A DNA stretch of 64,000 bases from Marivivens aquimaris (GTDB lineage Bacteria; Pseudomonadota; Alphaproteobacteria; Rhodobacterales; Rhodobacteraceae). Below the pieces are notes generated by a model that was not told where the DNA came from, ran no database searches, and worked only from the letters and a program-made list of their open reading frames with translations. The stretch covers positions 1,579,001 to 1,643,000 of the forward strand of contig NZ_JADBGB010000001.1 in the NCBI RefSeq assembly GCF_015220045.1. The letters run 5' to 3'. Shown piece after piece: positions 63,501 through 64,000 of this stretch; positions within the stretch are counted from its first letter, which is position 1; every line of letters begins with the position of its first letter. The translations under genes and the position numbers were made by a program.

Positions 63501-64000
63501 ATGAAAGATGCTACACCGCAGACCATTTATCTGAGCGATTACAAACCGTTCGGTTACAATGTCGAAGCTGTCGAGCTGACGTTCCGGCTTCACCCGACTC
63601 GCACCCGCGTGATTTCCAAAATCAAGTTCACTCCCAAACCTGATGCGAAAGATGGCGACTTTTTCTTGCATGGCGAGAATATGACGTTGATTTCGGCGAA
63701 AATTAACGGTGCCGACATCTCGCCCGAGATCACCGCTGAGGGTCTGCGCGCCAATGCACCGAGCGATCCCTTCGTTTGGGAAGCAGAGGTCGAAATCAGC
63801 CCCGAGACCAACACCGCGCTCGAAGGTCTTTATATGTCGAACGGCATGTACTGCACCCAGTGCGAGGCCGAGGGCTTCCGCAAGATTACCTACTATCCCG
63901 ACCGCCCCGATGTGATGAGCGTCTTTACCGTCCGCATCGAAAGCGATCTGCCGGTGCTGCTGTCGAACGGCAACCCCGTGAAGATGGATAACGGCGTGGC
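63501..64000 (+). CDS. pepN: Aminopeptidase N, N-terminal part (cut by window edge)
   Basis: The first 166 codons of an M1-family zinc aminopeptidase, running off the right edge. N-terminal beta-domain features: IYLSDYKPFGYNVEAVELTF and the segment LYMSNGMYCTQCEAEGFRKI followed by TYYPDRPDVMSVFTVRIES, which is diagnostic for PepN. The zinc motif HEYFHNW would lie beyond the edge. The ATG at 63501 has AGGAG 6 bases upstream. Confidence 0.92.
   Translation, partial: MKDATPQTIYLSDYKPFGYNVEAVELTFRLHPTRTRVISKIKFTPKPDAKDGDFFLHGENMTLISAKINGADISPEITAEGLRANAPSDPFVWEAEVEISPETNTALEGLYMSNGMYCTQCEAEGFRKITYYPDRPDVMSVFTVRIESDLPVLLSNGNPVKMDNGV

Noticed and set aside
1..64000. Search for tRNA/rRNA genes, insertion sequences, prophage genes, attachment sites or a replication origin
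   Set aside because: No rRNA-like segment, transposase, integrase, phage structural gene or long terminal repeat was seen; every gap is under about 300 bases and none read as a tRNA cloverleaf.

Overview
The window reads as a chromosomal stretch of a marine Rhodobacteraceae (Roseobacter-group) alphaproteobacterium. The evidence is the GC-rich coding sequence, a 14-gene complex I locus with the extra small genes typical of Rhodobacterales (DUF5333- and DUF5337-like proteins, a lipoprotein, a carboxymuconolactone-decarboxylase-like protein), coaX-birA-rnj directly behind nuoN, an RTX protein with a Hint domain, and a YeeE/SoxW-like sulfur pair. I saw no rRNA, tRNA, insertion sequence, prophage or CRISPR array. 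Genes are packed tightly, with many 1-4 base start/stop overlaps and convergent pairs whose stop codons overlap.

Region 1 (1-19,840, all minus strand): reading in the direction of transcription, nuoA-B-C-D, a small secreted protein, nuoE, a helix-hairpin-helix-like protein, a DUF5337-like protein, nuoF, a terminator, a DUF5333 protein, a second terminator, then nuoG, a lipoprotein, nuoH-I, a CMD-like protein, nuoJ-K-L-M-N, birA, coaX and the start of RNase J. The proton-pumping NADH dehydrogenase is complete. The two terminators suggest at least two transcription units (nuoA-F and nuoG-N).

Region 2 (19,840-30,240): a GGDEF protein, a small membrane protein, a DegT-type aminotransferase with an unknown partner, gph, glmU-glmS (UDP-GlcNAc synthesis), a run of small genes (PNPOx, GNAT, AlkD-like), a lipoprotein and moaA.

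Region 3 (30,240-41,170): a surface-sugar locus for a nonulosonic (sialic- or legionaminic-type) acid. It has neuB, neuC and neuA homologues, a GT29 sialyltransferase-like enzyme with recognisable sialyl motifs, a GT8-like and a capsule-type glycosyltransferase, two tandem Kdo-transferase-like proteins, an SDR and a Gfo/Idh oxidoreductase. A tyrosine phosphatase diverges from neuB across a perfect 16-bp palindrome. glmU/glmS upstream would supply the UDP-GlcNAc that NeuC uses.

Region 4 (41,170-57,510): housekeeping and catabolic genes: M20 hydrolase, DAO-type oxidase, DUF3422, ornithine/lysine decarboxylase, RluE-like pseudouridine synthase, a SoxW-like thioredoxin and YeeE/YedE sulfur transporter with a candidate persulfide-sensor operator, pntAB transhydrogenase, kynureninase, and a TetR regulator diverging from a two-gene molybdenum hydroxylase over tandem 24-bp operators.

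Region 5 (57,510-64,000): an RTX-Hint extracellular protein, a class I amidotransferase, a GlcG/HbpS protein, an AHSA1-like protein, a 50-aa DUF2256 gene, a small membrane protein and the first 166 codons of pepN. The strongest leads for new biology are the GT29-containing nonulosonate locus, the accessory genes and shared domain inside the nuo locus, a probable AUA start codon, and a terminator whose arm doubles as the ribosome-binding site of the SoxW-like gene.
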